Positions 1-9,415 are shown, counted from the stretch's first letter. The stretch is DNA of 64,000 bases from Bdellovibrio sp. CG22_combo_CG10-13_8_21_14_all_39_27 (GCA_002786715.1 PCTW01000084.1:293663-357662); one strand, 5' to 3'. Numbers and translations are program-made. Notes: a model not told the origin generated them from the letters alone.

Positions 1-46
1 TTAATAATCTTTGAACTCGTCACAACTCATAATATCATAGATCAAT

Positions 47-919
47 ATGTTTGAATTTAAAGATATTAAAAAGACTTTTAAAGTAGATTTTTGGGATCCC
101 ACCTTTACCGTTCTTAATTCACTCTCATTTAAAGTTGAAGAGGGAACCATGTGCGGATTTTTGGGAGTAAATGGAGCTGGAAAAACGACTAGTTTAAAAA
201 TCTTACTTGGCTTCATTAAACCAGACGCTGGAATAGTTGAGTTTTCAAGTAAGTTAGGATTGAGTAAGAGTGAAATCTTTTCACGAATTGGTTTTATGCC
301 AGAGCGCCCCTATTTCTATCCAGATTTAACTGGCAGAGAATTCCTGAAGTATATGGGAAGCTTGTCTAAACTAAATTCAAGATTGTGCAATGAAAATATT
401 TCGAGATGGACCAAAGAACTTAGTATTGATTTTGCACTCAATCGAAAAATAAAAACCTACTCAAAAGGAATGCTTCAGCGACTCGGATTTGCTGTAACAT
501 TACTCCATGATCCACAATTAATAATTCTTGATGAACCCATGTCTGGTCTTGATCCCGTAGGACGGAAGGAATTTAAAGATATTTTTAAAAAACTGAATCA
601 GCAAGGAAAGACTGTTTTTTTCAGTAGTCATATTGTTAACGACATTGAAGAAATTTGTGATCATGCCGTTGTTATAGACAAGGGCGATCTTTTTTATTCT
701 GGAAAGCTAAATGATTTACTTGAAAAAAACGCAACTGATCAATATGAAATTTGCTACTTTGATAAAAAAACGGAAAAAAATAATATGGAGATATTAACAG
801 GTTATAATCAAGCTGTAAGTTTCGTTGAAGCTTTTCTAAAAAATGACAATAGTTTAACAAGCTTTGTTCGTAAAACAATGAGCTTAGAAGAAATCATTTA
901 TAAGGTTCGCAATGATTAG
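47..919 (+). CDS. ABC transporter ATP-binding protein (PilH-like, ABC-2 type)
   Basis: A 290-residue cytoplasmic ATPase that would power the membrane protein encoded next. Walker A (GVNGAGKTT, about residues 42-50), the ABC signature (YSKGMLQRLG), Walker B (LIILDEP) and the H-loop (FSSHI) are all present in order, so the domain looks catalytically intact. The C-terminal ~70 residues are the variable tail of ABC-2 exporters. It overlaps the permease start by 8 bases and is followed by pilD and pilMNOPQ. In Myxococcus xanthus the ABC pair pilH-pilI sits in the same position and is needed for pilus assembly; the same role here is inferred from synteny. The ATPase family is certain, the pilus role probable. 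Confidence 0.85.
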   Translation: MFEFKDIKKTFKVDFWDPTFTVLNSLSFKVEEGTMCGFLGVNGAGKTTSLKILLGFIKPDAGIVEFSSKLGLSKSEIFSRIGFMPERPYFYPDLTGREFLKYMGSLSKLNSRLCNENISRWTKELSIDFALNRKIKTYSKGMLQRLGFAVTLLHDPQLIILDEPMSGLDPVGRKEFKDIFKKLNQQGKTVFFSSHIVNDIEEICDHAVVIDKGDLFYSGKLNDLLEKNATDQYEICYFDKKTEKNNMEILTGYNQAVSFVEAFLKNDNSLTSFVRKTMSLEEIIYKVRND

Positions 920-1682
920 AGATACTTTAACTATCGCTAAGTTTACTCTCATTCAAATCAACAAGAGTAAAATTCTAGTAAATGTCATTTTCTTGTCTGT
1001 GGCAATTGCACTCGTTTCTTACGTTCTTTCTGAATTTACTCATGGGGTACCCAGTAAAATATCGCTAGATATTGGCTTTGGCCTTGCTTCTTTGTCTTCG
1101 GTTGGAATTGCGATTTTTTTAGGTGTTCAATTATTGAGCCAGGAAATGGATAGCCGAACTATTTATATGATTATAAGTCGACCGGTGAGTAGAGTTTCTT
1201 TCTATTTAGGAAAAATGCTTGGGATGTCGACGTTTCTGCTTTTAAATACAATTTTGGTCTCGATGGTAGCTTTAAGCGTTTATTTGAAATTAAACGGACC
1301 TTGGACTAATCTTTTCATCGTAACGATTCTCTCAATTGCTCTTGAGGCAATTTTGACTTTATTTGTCGTCGTTTCTTTGGCCCTGATCGTTAATAACGTT
1401 ATCTCAGTTGTAACAACAATCGCTCTCTATGTAGTGGGTCATGGCATTGAAGATGCTAAAAATATTACTTATGTTGTCAGTCGGCCTTGGCTTGAAAATT
1501 TGCTGCGTATTTATTCGAAAGTAATGCCGAATTTTTCTCAGATAAATTTAAAACGCTACCTACTTTATAGTTTAGATTTGTATCCAAACTCTTGGGGTTG
1601 GTCTCTAGTGTACGCTCTTTTCTATATATTGTTCTTAGCGACAATTTCGATTCTCGTTTTAAGAAATAAGAATTTGGATTAG
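912..1682 (+). CDS. ABC-2 type transporter permease (PilI-like)
   Basis: A 256-residue integral membrane protein with about six hydrophobic segments, built like ABC-2 permeases of the NosY/GldF kind. The stretch SQEMDSRTIYMIISRPVSR after the second membrane segment is typical of these permeases (a regulated-expression or coupling loop before the core helices). It overlaps the ATPase gene by 8 bases and abuts pilD: its TAG stop is directly followed by the next ATG. This implies one translationally coupled operon. The substrate is unknown. The context suggests it serves type IV pilus assembly, as PilI does in Myxococcus. Confidence 0.8.
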   Translation: MIRDTLTIAKFTLIQINKSKILVNVIFLSVAIALVSYVLSEFTHGVPSKISLDIGFGLASLSSVGIAIFLGVQLLSQEMDSRTIYMIISRPVSRVSFYLGKMLGMSTFLLLNTILVSMVALSVYLKLNGPWTNLFIVTILSIALEAILTLFVVVSLALIVNNVISVVTTIALYVVGHGIEDAKNITYVVSRPWLENLLRIYSKVMPNFSQINLKRYLLYSLDLYPNSWGWSLVYALFYILFLATISILVLRNKNLD

Positions 1683-2459
1683 ATGGAAATTTATTTGTAT
1701 TCCTTCATTTTCTTTCTAGGAACTCTCTTTGGGAGTTTCTTCAATGTGGTTATTTACAGGTTGCCTTTGGGAATGAGCGTTGTAAAACCTCGTTCAAGCT
1801 GTACAGTTTGTGGACGGACTATTCCCTGGTACGAAAACATTCCACTCATTTCTTATCTCATCCTGAGAGGAAAATGCTCTCATTGTGGAGCTAAATTTTC
1901 AATTCGTTATTTTTTGATTGAATTCATGGTGGGGATTGTATTTGTCCTTATTAGCTTGAACGTTCATCCTTTCTTAGAACCATTGAAGTGGATAATGTTA
2001 GCAACCATCGCAAGCATCTTTATTTGTCACTTTTTTATCGATCTTGAACACCACTTGTTGCTGGATTCATTAAACGTAGTTCTATTGATAGCAGCCCTTA
2101 TTAATATCTATATAAGTGGGGACTATAGCTATCGCTTACTAGGTGGGGCCATTGGCTTTTTTGGGCCATTCCTCATTTCTTTGGCCTTTCTCAAATTAAG
2201 AGGCAAGGTCGGCTTGGGTGGTGGAGACGTAAAGTTATTTGGGGTACTAGGTTTAATTCTTGGCCCGTTCGGTATCTTAATGAATCTTTTTTTAAGTTCA
2301 TTTGTAGGCTCTATTCTCACGTTAATACTCATGATGACAAAAGGCATAGATAAGAAAAATCCATTTGCTTTTGGTCCTTACATTTTATTGGTAGCCAGTT
2401 TTCAAATTTTTGCTCCAGAACTTTTTGCGAAGATCAGTCACTTTATATTTCCTGACTAA
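1683..2459 (+). CDS. pilD: Type IV prepilin peptidase / N-methyltransferase
   Basis: A bifunctional inner-membrane aspartic protease that cleaves the short leader of type IV prepilins and methylates the new N-terminus. The N-terminal domain carries the zinc tetracysteine motif (Cys40, Cys43, Cys65, Cys68) that marks the methylating, long form of the family. The two catalytic Asp sites are an Asp near residue 120 (FIDLEHH) and the GGGD motif near residues 177-180. Eight or so membrane helices are evident. Its length (258) is normal. It lies directly before pilMNOPQ. A second, short prepilin peptidase in the Tad locus (50070-50582) lacks the cysteines. Confidence 0.93.
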   Translation: MEIYLYSFIFFLGTLFGSFFNVVIYRLPLGMSVVKPRSSCTVCGRTIPWYENIPLISYLILRGKCSHCGAKFSIRYFLIEFMVGIVFVLISLNVHPFLEPLKWIMLATIASIFICHFFIDLEHHLLLDSLNVVLLIAALINIYISGDYSYRLLGGAIGFFGPFLISLAFLKLRGKVGLGGGDVKLFGVLGLILGPFGILMNLFLSSFVGSILTLILMMTKGIDKKNPFAFGPYILLVASFQIFAPELFAKISHFIFPD

Positions 2460-2480
2460 ATTAGTTTTCATTGCTGATTG

Positions 2481-2510
2481 TTGCTATAAGTTATTAAATC
2501 GCGGTATAAT
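2481..2510 (+). promoter_or_regulatory. Candidate sigma-70 promoter upstream of pilM
   Basis: The intergenic gap between pilD and pilM holds TTGCTA (2481-2486), an 18-base spacer and a perfect TATAAT (2505-2510), about 30 bases before the pilM GTG. It could give pilMNOPQ a supply of transcript independent of the upstream ABC-pilD genes. It is a sequence match only. Confidence 0.45.
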
Positions 2511-2540
2511 GTTGATTAAATTGTCGTATTTAGGTGATAA

Positions 2541-3650
2541 GTGGATAGCAAAGAGTTAACAAAAGTTTTAAAGAACGGCGCTGAAAATATAATCGACGTT
2601 CTAAATCTCAGTAAAAAGCCAATGATTGGTTTGGACATAGGTTTAAGTTCTGTCAAAGTGGCTCAACTTAACTTCGATGGAAAAGAGTATTCATTACAAA
2701 GATACGCATCAGTCCCCCTTCCAGAGGGTGCAATCATTGAAGATGAAATTCAAAAGCCAGAAGAAATAATTGAAGCAGTTCGTGAGTGCTTTAAAAAAGC
2801 AGGCATATCATCGAATTGGGTTAGTTTGGGATTGGCGGGGCCAAATACTGTCGCCAGAAAATTAACTATGGCTGGCGGTTCAAAGGAAGAGATTGAAGAT
2901 CAAGTGATGTGGGAAGCTGAACAGTACCTCCCTTTTAATATTGAAGAATCAAATATAGCCTTTCACATTGTTGGAGAAAACGAAGGTGGAGGTGTCGATC
3001 TTATTATTGCTGCTGCCAAAAAAGATACAGTAAACAATTATAAAACTCTTGCTGAATCTGCAGACCTTAAAGTTAAAATCGTTGAATTGGGAGCGATAAG
3101 CATTGTCAACGTTTTTGAACTTTTGAAGAAAGACGAAATTGAGGATCCAAGCGAATCATGGATGATTCTTGATCTTGGTGCTCAGAAAACAGAATTTATT
3201 ATCTATAAAAACCTTATGCCTATTTTCTTTAAAGAAATAAATGTGGGCGGGGTTATGATCACTGAGGAAATTCAAAGACAGCTTGGCGTTAACTATTACG
3301 AAGCTGAAGATCTAAAAATAACGGGAGATGAGAATGGAAATCTTCCTGAAGAAATTCTCCAAATTGTCGACGATGTCGTTGAGACTTTCTTTAGAGAAAT
3401 TAAGAAGACCGTTGATTTTTATGTGAGTTCTACTTCAGATGAGTCTTTGGTTGGATGTGTTGTAACAGGTGGGGGATCATTGATTCCTGGCATTTTAGAA
3501 GGACTTGAGTCCCTACTGGGTGTGAAAGTTTCCGTTTTAAATCCATTCGATAAAATTTCCGTAAATAAATCGAATGTTAAAGAAAATGATTTAGATAGCT
3601 TAACTTATACTGGTGTTCAGGTTATTGGATTAGCAATGAGGAAGCGATAA
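2541..3650 (+). CDS. pilM: Type IV pilus assembly ATPase-fold protein PilM
   Basis: A cytoplasmic actin-like (FtsA-fold) protein that binds the N-terminus of PilN and links the inner-membrane alignment complex to the motor. The phosphate-binding segment GLDIGLSSVKVAQL is near residue 30. A second ATP-fold motif (ILDLGAQKTEF) is near residue 210, and the C-terminal VVTGGGSLIPG loop is also present. At 369 residues it is the usual family length. The start is GTG at 2541, preceded by a TAGGTGA ribosome site; no ATG alternative fits. It is the first gene of the contiguous pilMNOPQ block. Confidence 0.93.
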   Translation: MDSKELTKVLKNGAENIIDVLNLSKKPMIGLDIGLSSVKVAQLNFDGKEYSLQRYASVPLPEGAIIEDEIQKPEEIIEAVRECFKKAGISSNWVSLGLAGPNTVARKLTMAGGSKEEIEDQVMWEAEQYLPFNIEESNIAFHIVGENEGGGVDLIIAAAKKDTVNNYKTLAESADLKVKIVELGAISIVNVFELLKKDEIEDPSESWMILDLGAQKTEFIIYKNLMPIFFKEINVGGVMITEEIQRQLGVNYYEAEDLKITGDENGNLPEEILQIVDDVVETFFREIKKTVDFYVSSTSDESLVGCVVTGGGSLIPGILEGLESLLGVKVSVLNPFDKISVNKSNVKENDLDSLTYTGVQVIGLAMRKR

Positions 3651-3651
3651 A

Positions 3652-4266
3652 TTGATAGAAACTAACTTACTAGCACAGAAAAAGAGCTTTCAATCAACAA
3701 CGGTGATGGGCATTGATTTAGCAAAAATCAATGTCAAGATGATTATACTTGCATTGATTATTCTTTATGTACCAGAGAGTTTTTTGGCGGACTATTTCAG
3801 TGAGCAAAAAGCTGAAGTACAAACTCAAATTGATAGTCTGACTTTGGAAATTAAAAAGATTTCAGATGAACTCGAGGGAACTGATAACCTGAGAGGAAAG
3901 TTAGATGCCTTCAACCGCAAGGTTCAAGAGCTTCAAAAAAAATCAGAGCAGGTTGATAAGATTGTGAAAGAGCGAACTAATCCATCAAAGCTATTAGAGC
4001 AATTGGCAAAAAATACTCCGGAAGATTTGTGGCTGAATGAACTTAGAATTTCTGAAAATAAAGAGATATTAATTTTAGGCTCATCGGAAACATATAAGAG
4101 TATTGGTGACTTTATGGCGCTATCAAATGATTCACCATTTTTTGGAAAATCATTGATTCTGTCAGATTCTAAAACAACGACTGAAAATAATGGTGGCAAA
4201 GAATATCGTAAAGAAGACTTTGAGATAAAAGGTACAATAAGCGTTTTTGATCCCTGGATGCAATAG
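3652..4266 (+). CDS. pilN: Type IV pilus inner-membrane alignment protein PilN
   Basis: A bitopic inner-membrane protein. It has a short cytoplasmic N-terminus beginning IETNLL (the segment that docks on PilM), one transmembrane helix at about residues 28-47, a periplasmic coiled coil (about 55-105) and a small ferredoxin-like domain. It starts with TTG one base after the pilM stop, so translation is probably coupled. It pairs with PilO in the periplasm. Length and order are canonical. Confidence 0.9.
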   Translation: MIETNLLAQKKSFQSTTVMGIDLAKINVKMIILALIILYVPESFLADYFSEQKAEVQTQIDSLTLEIKKISDELEGTDNLRGKLDAFNRKVQELQKKSEQVDKIVKERTNPSKLLEQLAKNTPEDLWLNELRISENKEILILGSSETYKSIGDFMALSNDSPFFGKSLILSDSKTTTENNGGKEYRKEDFEIKGTISVFDPWMQ

Positions 4267-4931
4267 TGGCGAAGTTATTAGCAAATTTACATATATTCAT
4301 CATCCTGTATGCGGGTTGGAACATGTATTTGATGTATGAGACCTTCACGGAAGAGTTTGAACAAATTTCGATGCAGGTGCCTGGTCTCGAAGGAAAACTG
4401 GCAAACAAAAAGAAAGAAAAGAGAGAGCTGAAGAACTATTACAAAGATATTGATGAAGCGAAACAGCGTATTGAGCTGGTTGCTTCAGAAGTTGAAAAGA
4501 TTCAAAAGAAATTTCCAAGTGAAATTTCCGATACAGAAAACTTGGCCCTCATTAAGAATTCTGCTGAATCGATAAATATTAAGAATATTTTTCTTAATCC
4601 GGGCGTAGAGGAAAATAAGGGTTTTTACTTTATCAAAAAATATGAGTTCAAAGGCATGGGAACTTATCTTCAATTTCTTGTGTTCTTTGACAAGATTTCT
4701 CAATCAGACAGACTTTTGAACGTCAGAAATGTTAACTTAAAAAGAAGCGAAATAAAACAGCGCGGACGTTATGAAGTCATTGAATGTAATGCTACACTTG
4801 AAGCCTATCGTTATAACCCGGAATATAAGGAAGATAGAGAAGTACCCGCTGATGCTGTTGCTGTTCCGGAAGTTGCCCCAGTTAAAAAGCCTCGTGGAAA
4901 AAGGGCTAAAAAAGGAGAAAGTGAAGAGTGA
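4266..4931 (+). CDS. pilO: Type IV pilus inner-membrane alignment protein PilO
   Basis: The periplasmic partner of PilN: an N-terminal membrane helix (about residues 5-22), a coiled coil (about 25-80) and a ferredoxin-like C-terminal domain that contacts PilP. The GTG start overlaps the pilN stop by one base. The C-terminus has a lysine/arginine-rich low-complexity tail (PVKKPRGKRAKKGESEE) beyond the usual PilO fold; this looks like a lineage-specific extension of unknown role. Confidence 0.9.
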   Translation: MAKLLANLHIFIILYAGWNMYLMYETFTEEFEQISMQVPGLEGKLANKKKEKRELKNYYKDIDEAKQRIELVASEVEKIQKKFPSEISDTENLALIKNSAESINIKNIFLNPGVEENKGFYFIKKYEFKGMGTYLQFLVFFDKISQSDRLLNVRNVNLKRSEIKQRGRYEVIECNATLEAYRYNPEYKEDREVPADAVAVPEVAPVKKPRGKRAKKGESEE

Positions 4932-5437
4932 TGAAAAGATTCTTTATCTTGATACTACTAGTTTCATTTCCTTTTATGAGTTTAACGGCTCAAAGTAAAG
5001 ATACACTTAATGTTCCTACTCTTTTTAAAAACGAGCAAACTTCAATTAAAAATCCTTTAGAATTGGGTGATCCATTTAAAAGAAAGAAAATCCGCTCAAG
5101 ACAAGATTCAAGACAGAGTCTTCAATTGGGAAAAGATGGGGTTTATACCAATTTACCACAGATTGATGGCAACCCAGTTGAGGCCATCAGGGTTACAGGC
5201 ATTATGCTTGGCAAAGAGAGAAGGGCCATTGCTCGATTGAGTAACAATGGTGCTTTATCTTCAGAGAGCTATGTTTTAAAAGAAGGGATGAAGTTGGGTG
5301 AGAACGAAGCTGAAATAAAAGCGATCCTTCCTGGGGGAATTGTCTTGGTAGAGAAAATTAGAAACGTTTATGACCAAGATGAATATATTGAAACGGTTGT
5401 CCCGATTACAAATGTTGGCGATGATGAACCAAAATAA
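4928..5437 (+). CDS. pilP: Type IV pilus lipoprotein-family protein PilP
   Basis: A periplasmic connector between PilN/PilO and the PilQ secretin. An ATGA overlap joins it to pilO. The N-terminus is a cleavable signal sequence (FFILILLVSFPFMSLTAQS). No lipobox cysteine is visible, so unlike many PilP proteins it may not be lipidated. The conserved HR-domain appears as IRVTGIMLGKERRAIARL followed by a glycine-rich beta region (KLGENEAEIKAILPGGIVL). The next gene is the secretin, as in other pil operons. Confidence 0.87.
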   Translation: MMKRFFILILLVSFPFMSLTAQSKDTLNVPTLFKNEQTSIKNPLELGDPFKRKKIRSRQDSRQSLQLGKDGVYTNLPQIDGNPVEAIRVTGIMLGKERRAIARLSNNGALSSESYVLKEGMKLGENEAEIKAILPGGIVLVEKIRNVYDQDEYIETVVPITNVGDDEPK

Positions 5438-5522
5438 TCAAGTAAGCAAAAAAATATAATTTTTTTGCAATTCAGTGATATCATTAAATTATAGTGTGGC
5501 TTTAAACTTATGGATGAGTGCC

Positions 5523-7367
5523 ATGAAAATAGGAAATTTTCTTACATGCCTTGGGCTAGTTTTTCTTTTATCTACTTACGCAAGTCGAGGATTTGCTAGC
5601 GAGTTAAAAGCAATCAACTTTAAACAAAGCGGAGAACTCAGTGTTCTCGAAATGGTCTTTGATGATGACAAAGTCGTTGCTGAAAAAACGAATGTTCAAC
5701 AAGATAAACAAATCGTTATTGATCTGAAAGATACAAAATCAGTTGAAAGAGTTATGCGAGCCTTTGATACTTCTGAATTCTCAGGAAGTGTTGTATTTGT
5801 ATCAGCTTATCCAAAGCCTGGTTCAGAAAAAGATATCAGAGTTGCAATACAATTAAGAGATAACGTTCGCTCTATTCTTAAAAAGGAAGGGAACAGAACT
5901 CTTTTAGAAGTTGAAAATCGTTTTGGTGTATTCAGTCAAGCTACAGTCTCTGGAGTTGATAATTTAGACCAACCAAAGCCTGCAGAAGAAAGTGATTCTA
6001 ATGTTTCAAACTTACTTATACCAAAGTCAGACTCGGTTGAAGATATTCTTGATAATTTAACGATGTCGGGACGTAAAAAGTATATTGGAAAACGGGTAAC
6101 TCTCAATGTTCGAGATGTGACGGTAGAAGATTTGCTTAAGATGATTGCTGAGACCTCAGGTTTTAACATAATTTTAACTAAAGATGTAAAGCAACTACCA
6201 GCGATGACTCTCAACCTTGTTAATGTTCCTTGGGATCAGGCTTTGGATACAATTCTCTCTCTCAATAAGCTCGTCGGTAGAAAGAATGGAATTATTTTAA
6301 TGGTTCAGACCTATGAATCGGCCAAGAAAGAGCAACAAGAAATGGCGGATGCCAAGAATATGAACTTAAAACAGGAGCCTTTGGTAACCAAAGTTTTTCT
6401 GGTCTCATACGCAAGTACAAAAGAACTTTCAAAAATTCTAGAAGAGTATCTCACTAAAGAAAGAGGAAAAATTTCTGAAGATTCTCGAACAAACTCTCTT
6501 ATTGTAAAAGACACACCGGATGTAATAGAAAAAGTCAGAAAGATAATTGAAACACTTGATACTCAAACGCCTCAAGTGCTCATTGAATCAAAAATCATTG
6601 AAGTCAACGAAACCTATGCTAAAGAAATTGGTTTAAAAGAGGGCTTGAACTTCGGATACGATCCTGTCGGCGAGGTTGGTGTCGCTGCTGCATCTACGGT
6701 GGGAGCTGATGTAACTCCTGGTACTGATGGAGGTCCAGGTTTTCAATTTAGTTCTGCTCCAACGAACACTCCTGGAAACGTAAGAAATTTGTTTGGCTTA
6801 ACCGTGAGCCGCTTCAGTCGACTCGTTAATTTAAATTTCTCGCTTCAATTAATGGAAACAGAATCAAAAGGGAAGGTCTTATCTAGTCCAAAAGTAATTA
6901 CTCAAAACAAAAAGAAAGCAAAGCTACAGGCCAGTAAGACGGATAGCTTTAGAAAAGTTGAAGGTTCTGGAACTGATCAAACAATTACTTTCCAAGAAGT
7001 TGAAGCTACATTAAATCTAGAAGTAACACCTCAAATTACCAACGAAGGTTCCATTGTCTTAGATATCTCAATTAAGAAAGAAGATTTTGGTGAAAGACCT
7101 TCTCCTGATGCACCTCCAAAGAAGACTATGAGTGGAGTTGAAACAAACGTGCTAGTTGATAATGGGTCTACCATTGTTCTTGGTGGCTTGTATGAATACA
7201 CTAAGAGAGAGCAGATCTCAGGTGTTCCTTTCTTAAAAGACATACCTCTTATTGGTTGGCTCTTCAGGACTCCTTATGCACCTGAGACCACTAAGCGAGA
7301 AATTATCATTTTCCTCACTCCTCGAATTATTAATCAAGAAGAGTCTGGAATCTCGGATCAGGTTTGA
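5523..7367 (+). CDS. pilQ: Type IV pilus secretin PilQ
   Basis: The outer-membrane secretin through which the pilus passes. Order of parts: signal peptide (about residues 1-24 from this start), AMIN domain (about 25-130), STN/N0 domain (about 195-270), a NolW/N1 domain (about 290-370) and the secretin beta-barrel core ending in the conserved VPFLKDIPLIGWLFR motif. An in-frame ATG exists at 5475, but the ATG at 5523 gives a clean signal peptide and is preferred. A Gly/Ala/Thr-rich insertion (about 6670-6780) precedes the barrel gate region. The stop overlaps the next ATG (TGATG). Confidence 0.93.
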   Translation: MKIGNFLTCLGLVFLLSTYASRGFASELKAINFKQSGELSVLEMVFDDDKVVAEKTNVQQDKQIVIDLKDTKSVERVMRAFDTSEFSGSVVFVSAYPKPGSEKDIRVAIQLRDNVRSILKKEGNRTLLEVENRFGVFSQATVSGVDNLDQPKPAEESDSNVSNLLIPKSDSVEDILDNLTMSGRKKYIGKRVTLNVRDVTVEDLLKMIAETSGFNIILTKDVKQLPAMTLNLVNVPWDQALDTILSLNKLVGRKNGIILMVQTYESAKKEQQEMADAKNMNLKQEPLVTKVFLVSYASTKELSKILEEYLTKERGKISEDSRTNSLIVKDTPDVIEKVRKIIETLDTQTPQVLIESKIIEVNETYAKEIGLKEGLNFGYDPVGEVGVAAASTVGADVTPGTDGGPGFQFSSAPTNTPGNVRNLFGLTVSRFSRLVNLNFSLQLMETESKGKVLSSPKVITQNKKKAKLQASKTDSFRKVEGSGTDQTITFQEVEATLNLEVTPQITNEGSIVLDISIKKEDFGERPSPDAPPKKTMSGVETNVLVDNGSTIVLGGLYEYTKREQISGVPFLKDIPLIGWLFRTPYAPETTKREIIIFLTPRIINQEESGISDQV

Positions 7368-8326
7368 TGAATGATTTTGAAAAATACCAAAGTCTTATAG
7401 AAAAATACGAAGATCAATTAAATAAAGATCCTCGCTCACGAGTTTTCGCGCCACTGTCTGAAATTTACAGAAAGATGGGATCTATTGATCGTGCTTTGAA
7501 TATTTTGAAAGATGGAATTCGTTATAATCCAGATTACGTTTTAGGTTTTCTAGGTTTGGCTGCCTGCTACAGAGATCTCAACCAGCACCAGCTTAATTAT
7601 GTAATGTTGAAGCCATTGCTTCATTCGAATCGCGATAATATTAGATTGCTGAAATACTTTGCAGAAAGTTGTGAAAAAACCAACAATCTGGATGAAGCTC
7701 TAGAAACTTATAAATTTATTCTCTTTCTCAATTCTAAAGACATTGAAGTTGCAGAAAAGGTTAAGAAGCTTGAAGAAACTCCTGCATTAAACAATACAAT
7801 TAAGCCGCAGTCTGCAGAGTTTCAAGAGGAAGTCATAACACCAGACGAAACCGGCCCTTCGATAGATGATTGGATTTTGCTAGATATTGGGGAGTCTCAG
7901 AAAACAACTGTAGAGCTTAAGAAAAATAGAGTTATTCCTGAAGCAAAAGAAAATATTAAAAAAAGTCCTCAAGTAGAGCAGGTGACACCTGTTATCACTC
8001 ACACACTTGTTGATCTCTATTTAAATCAAGGCCATCTTGAGAAAGCCCAAGAGATTCTGAGTAAAATACTGCTATTAAATCCTAACGATGAAAAAACTCT
8101 TACAAAAAAACAAGAGGTCGATACTCTCTTGGCCTCTACGAGTGATGTTTCCAAAAAGAAACCTAATGAAATTTTAGAAATGAGCGAAGATCAAGCTCGT
8201 GAAAATATGCTTGATATTATTGATAAAAAATTCTCAGGCCCGGGCCCATCTTTGCTAGAAGAGAGATTGTGGAAATTTCACAAAGGCCTCTCTTTGAGAG
8301 CTAAGAATAGCGACGAAAGCCTTTAA
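7367..8326 (+). CDS. Tetratricopeptide-repeat protein downstream of pilQ
   Basis: A 319-residue soluble protein without a signal peptide. It has three or four TPR units at about residues 20-130 (AEIYRKMG/ALNILKDGI style repeats), a charged linker at about 140-210 and a further TPR near 215-265 (LVDLYLNQGHLEKAQEIL). The ATG at 7367 shares its A with the pilQ TGA stop, so it is translationally coupled to the pilus operon. It may act as a cytoplasmic scaffold for the pilus machine. It is not a Tgl/PilF-type pilotin, since it has no lipoprotein signal. The specific function is not recognised. Confidence 0.75.
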   Translation: MNDFEKYQSLIEKYEDQLNKDPRSRVFAPLSEIYRKMGSIDRALNILKDGIRYNPDYVLGFLGLAACYRDLNQHQLNYVMLKPLLHSNRDNIRLLKYFAESCEKTNNLDEALETYKFILFLNSKDIEVAEKVKKLEETPALNNTIKPQSAEFQEEVITPDETGPSIDDWILLDIGESQKTTVELKKNRVIPEAKENIKKSPQVEQVTPVITHTLVDLYLNQGHLEKAQEILSKILLLNPNDEKTLTKKQEVDTLLASTSDVSKKKPNEILEMSEDQARENMLDIIDKKFSGPGPSLLEERLWKFHKGLSLRAKNSDESL

Positions 8327-8396
8327 ATCTTAGAGACTTTACTTCTAATATCGAAATTGATACCCCTATCAACTCAAAGACATTTCGGAGTTTTTT

Positions 8397-8858
8397 GTGC
8401 ATCAAGTAAGTATTATCCTTGGACCTAATCTTAATATGCTTGGTAAGCGAGAATCTCAATATTATGGTGATCTAACTCTAGATCAAATCAAGAAGCTTAC
8501 CGAAAGTAAGATTCAAAATTTACCAGTGAAAATTCAGTGGTTTCAGTCTAATTCAGAATCAGAAATAGTTGAAAAAATACAAGCTTGTTCCAAGAGTAGT
8601 GATTCCGGAATTGTGATAAATCCTGGCGCTTATACGCATACAAGTGTTGCCATTCATGATGCCTTAAAAACATTTAAGGGACCTATTGTTGAAGTGCATT
8701 TGTCAAATGTCACATCGCGTGAATCATTTCGTAGTCCTCGATTGACTTCGCAAGCCGCGTCAATAATAATCGAGGGGCTTGGAAAATTGGCTTTTTATAT
8801 CGGAATAATATCACTTTTAGAGAGGATAGAAGATGGAATATCAAACTCAAGATCTTAA
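8397..8858 (+). CDS. aroQ: 3-dehydroquinate dehydratase, type II
   Basis: Catalyses trans-dehydration of 3-dehydroquinate to 3-dehydroshikimate in the shikimate pathway. Family signatures are present: LGPNLNMLGKRE at the N-terminus, YYGDLTLDQI (with the reactive Tyr), the NPGAYTHTSVAIHDAL loop and EVHLSNVTSRESFR. The length is 153 residues, normal for the dodecameric type II enzyme. The GTG start at 8397 follows a CGGAG site. It overlaps efp by 26 bases; the aroQ-efp-accB-accC order is common in bacteria. Confidence 0.94.
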   Translation: MHQVSIILGPNLNMLGKRESQYYGDLTLDQIKKLTESKIQNLPVKIQWFQSNSESEIVEKIQACSKSSDSGIVINPGAYTHTSVAIHDALKTFKGPIVEVHLSNVTSRESFRSPRLTSQAASIIIEGLGKLAFYIGIISLLERIEDGISNSRS

Positions 8859-9402
8859 GAAAGGCGTAAAAATTGAAATCGAAGGGAAACCTTATATTAT
8901 TTTGAAATCAGATTTCACTAACCCAGGAAAAGGTTCAGCTTTCGTAACTGCGAGAATTAAAAACCTTGAAACTGGTCAAGTTATTGAGAGAACTTTTAAA
9001 TCAGGCGTTGGCACAGGTGTCACTGTTCCAGATCTTGAAGAAAAAGAAGTGGAATATATGTATTCAGATCTTGAAGGGTTCAACTTTATGGACCAAGCAA
9101 CATTTGAAACAATTCACTTAACGACTGATCAAGTTGGTGATGCTGTAAACTTTATGCAAGAAGGTATTAAGTTAAAAGTTCTCTATTTTAACAGCAAGCC
9201 AATCACTGTAGATGTTCCTAACTTTGTTGAGTTAAAAGTTGTTGAAACAGATCCTGGTTTAAAAGGTGACACTGCTACGGGCGGAATGAAGAAAGCTAAA
9301 ATGGAAACTGGTCTTGAGATCAAAGTTCCACTGTTCATTAAAGAAGGCGAAGTTTTAAGAATTGATACTCGTACTTCTGAATATATGGAAAGAGTGAAAT
9401 AA
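8833..9402 (+). CDS. efp: Elongation factor P
   Basis: Relieves ribosome stalling at consecutive prolines. The 189-residue protein has the KOW-like N-terminal domain with the modification loop NPGKGSAF (Lys in the position that EpmA-type enzymes modify) and two OB domains. The C-terminal sequence (KVPLFIKEGEVLRIDTRTSEYMERVK) ends as in classical EF-P. Its start lies inside the end of aroQ with AGAGGATAGAAG just before it, so efp is translated from the same transcript. Confidence 0.96.
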   Translation: MEYQTQDLKKGVKIEIEGKPYIILKSDFTNPGKGSAFVTARIKNLETGQVIERTFKSGVGTGVTVPDLEEKEVEYMYSDLEGFNFMDQATFETIHLTTDQVGDAVNFMQEGIKLKVLYFNSKPITVDVPNFVELKVVETDPGLKGDTATGGMKKAKMETGLEIKVPLFIKEGEVLRIDTRTSEYMERVK

Positions 9403-9415
9403 CAAAGGTTTATTC

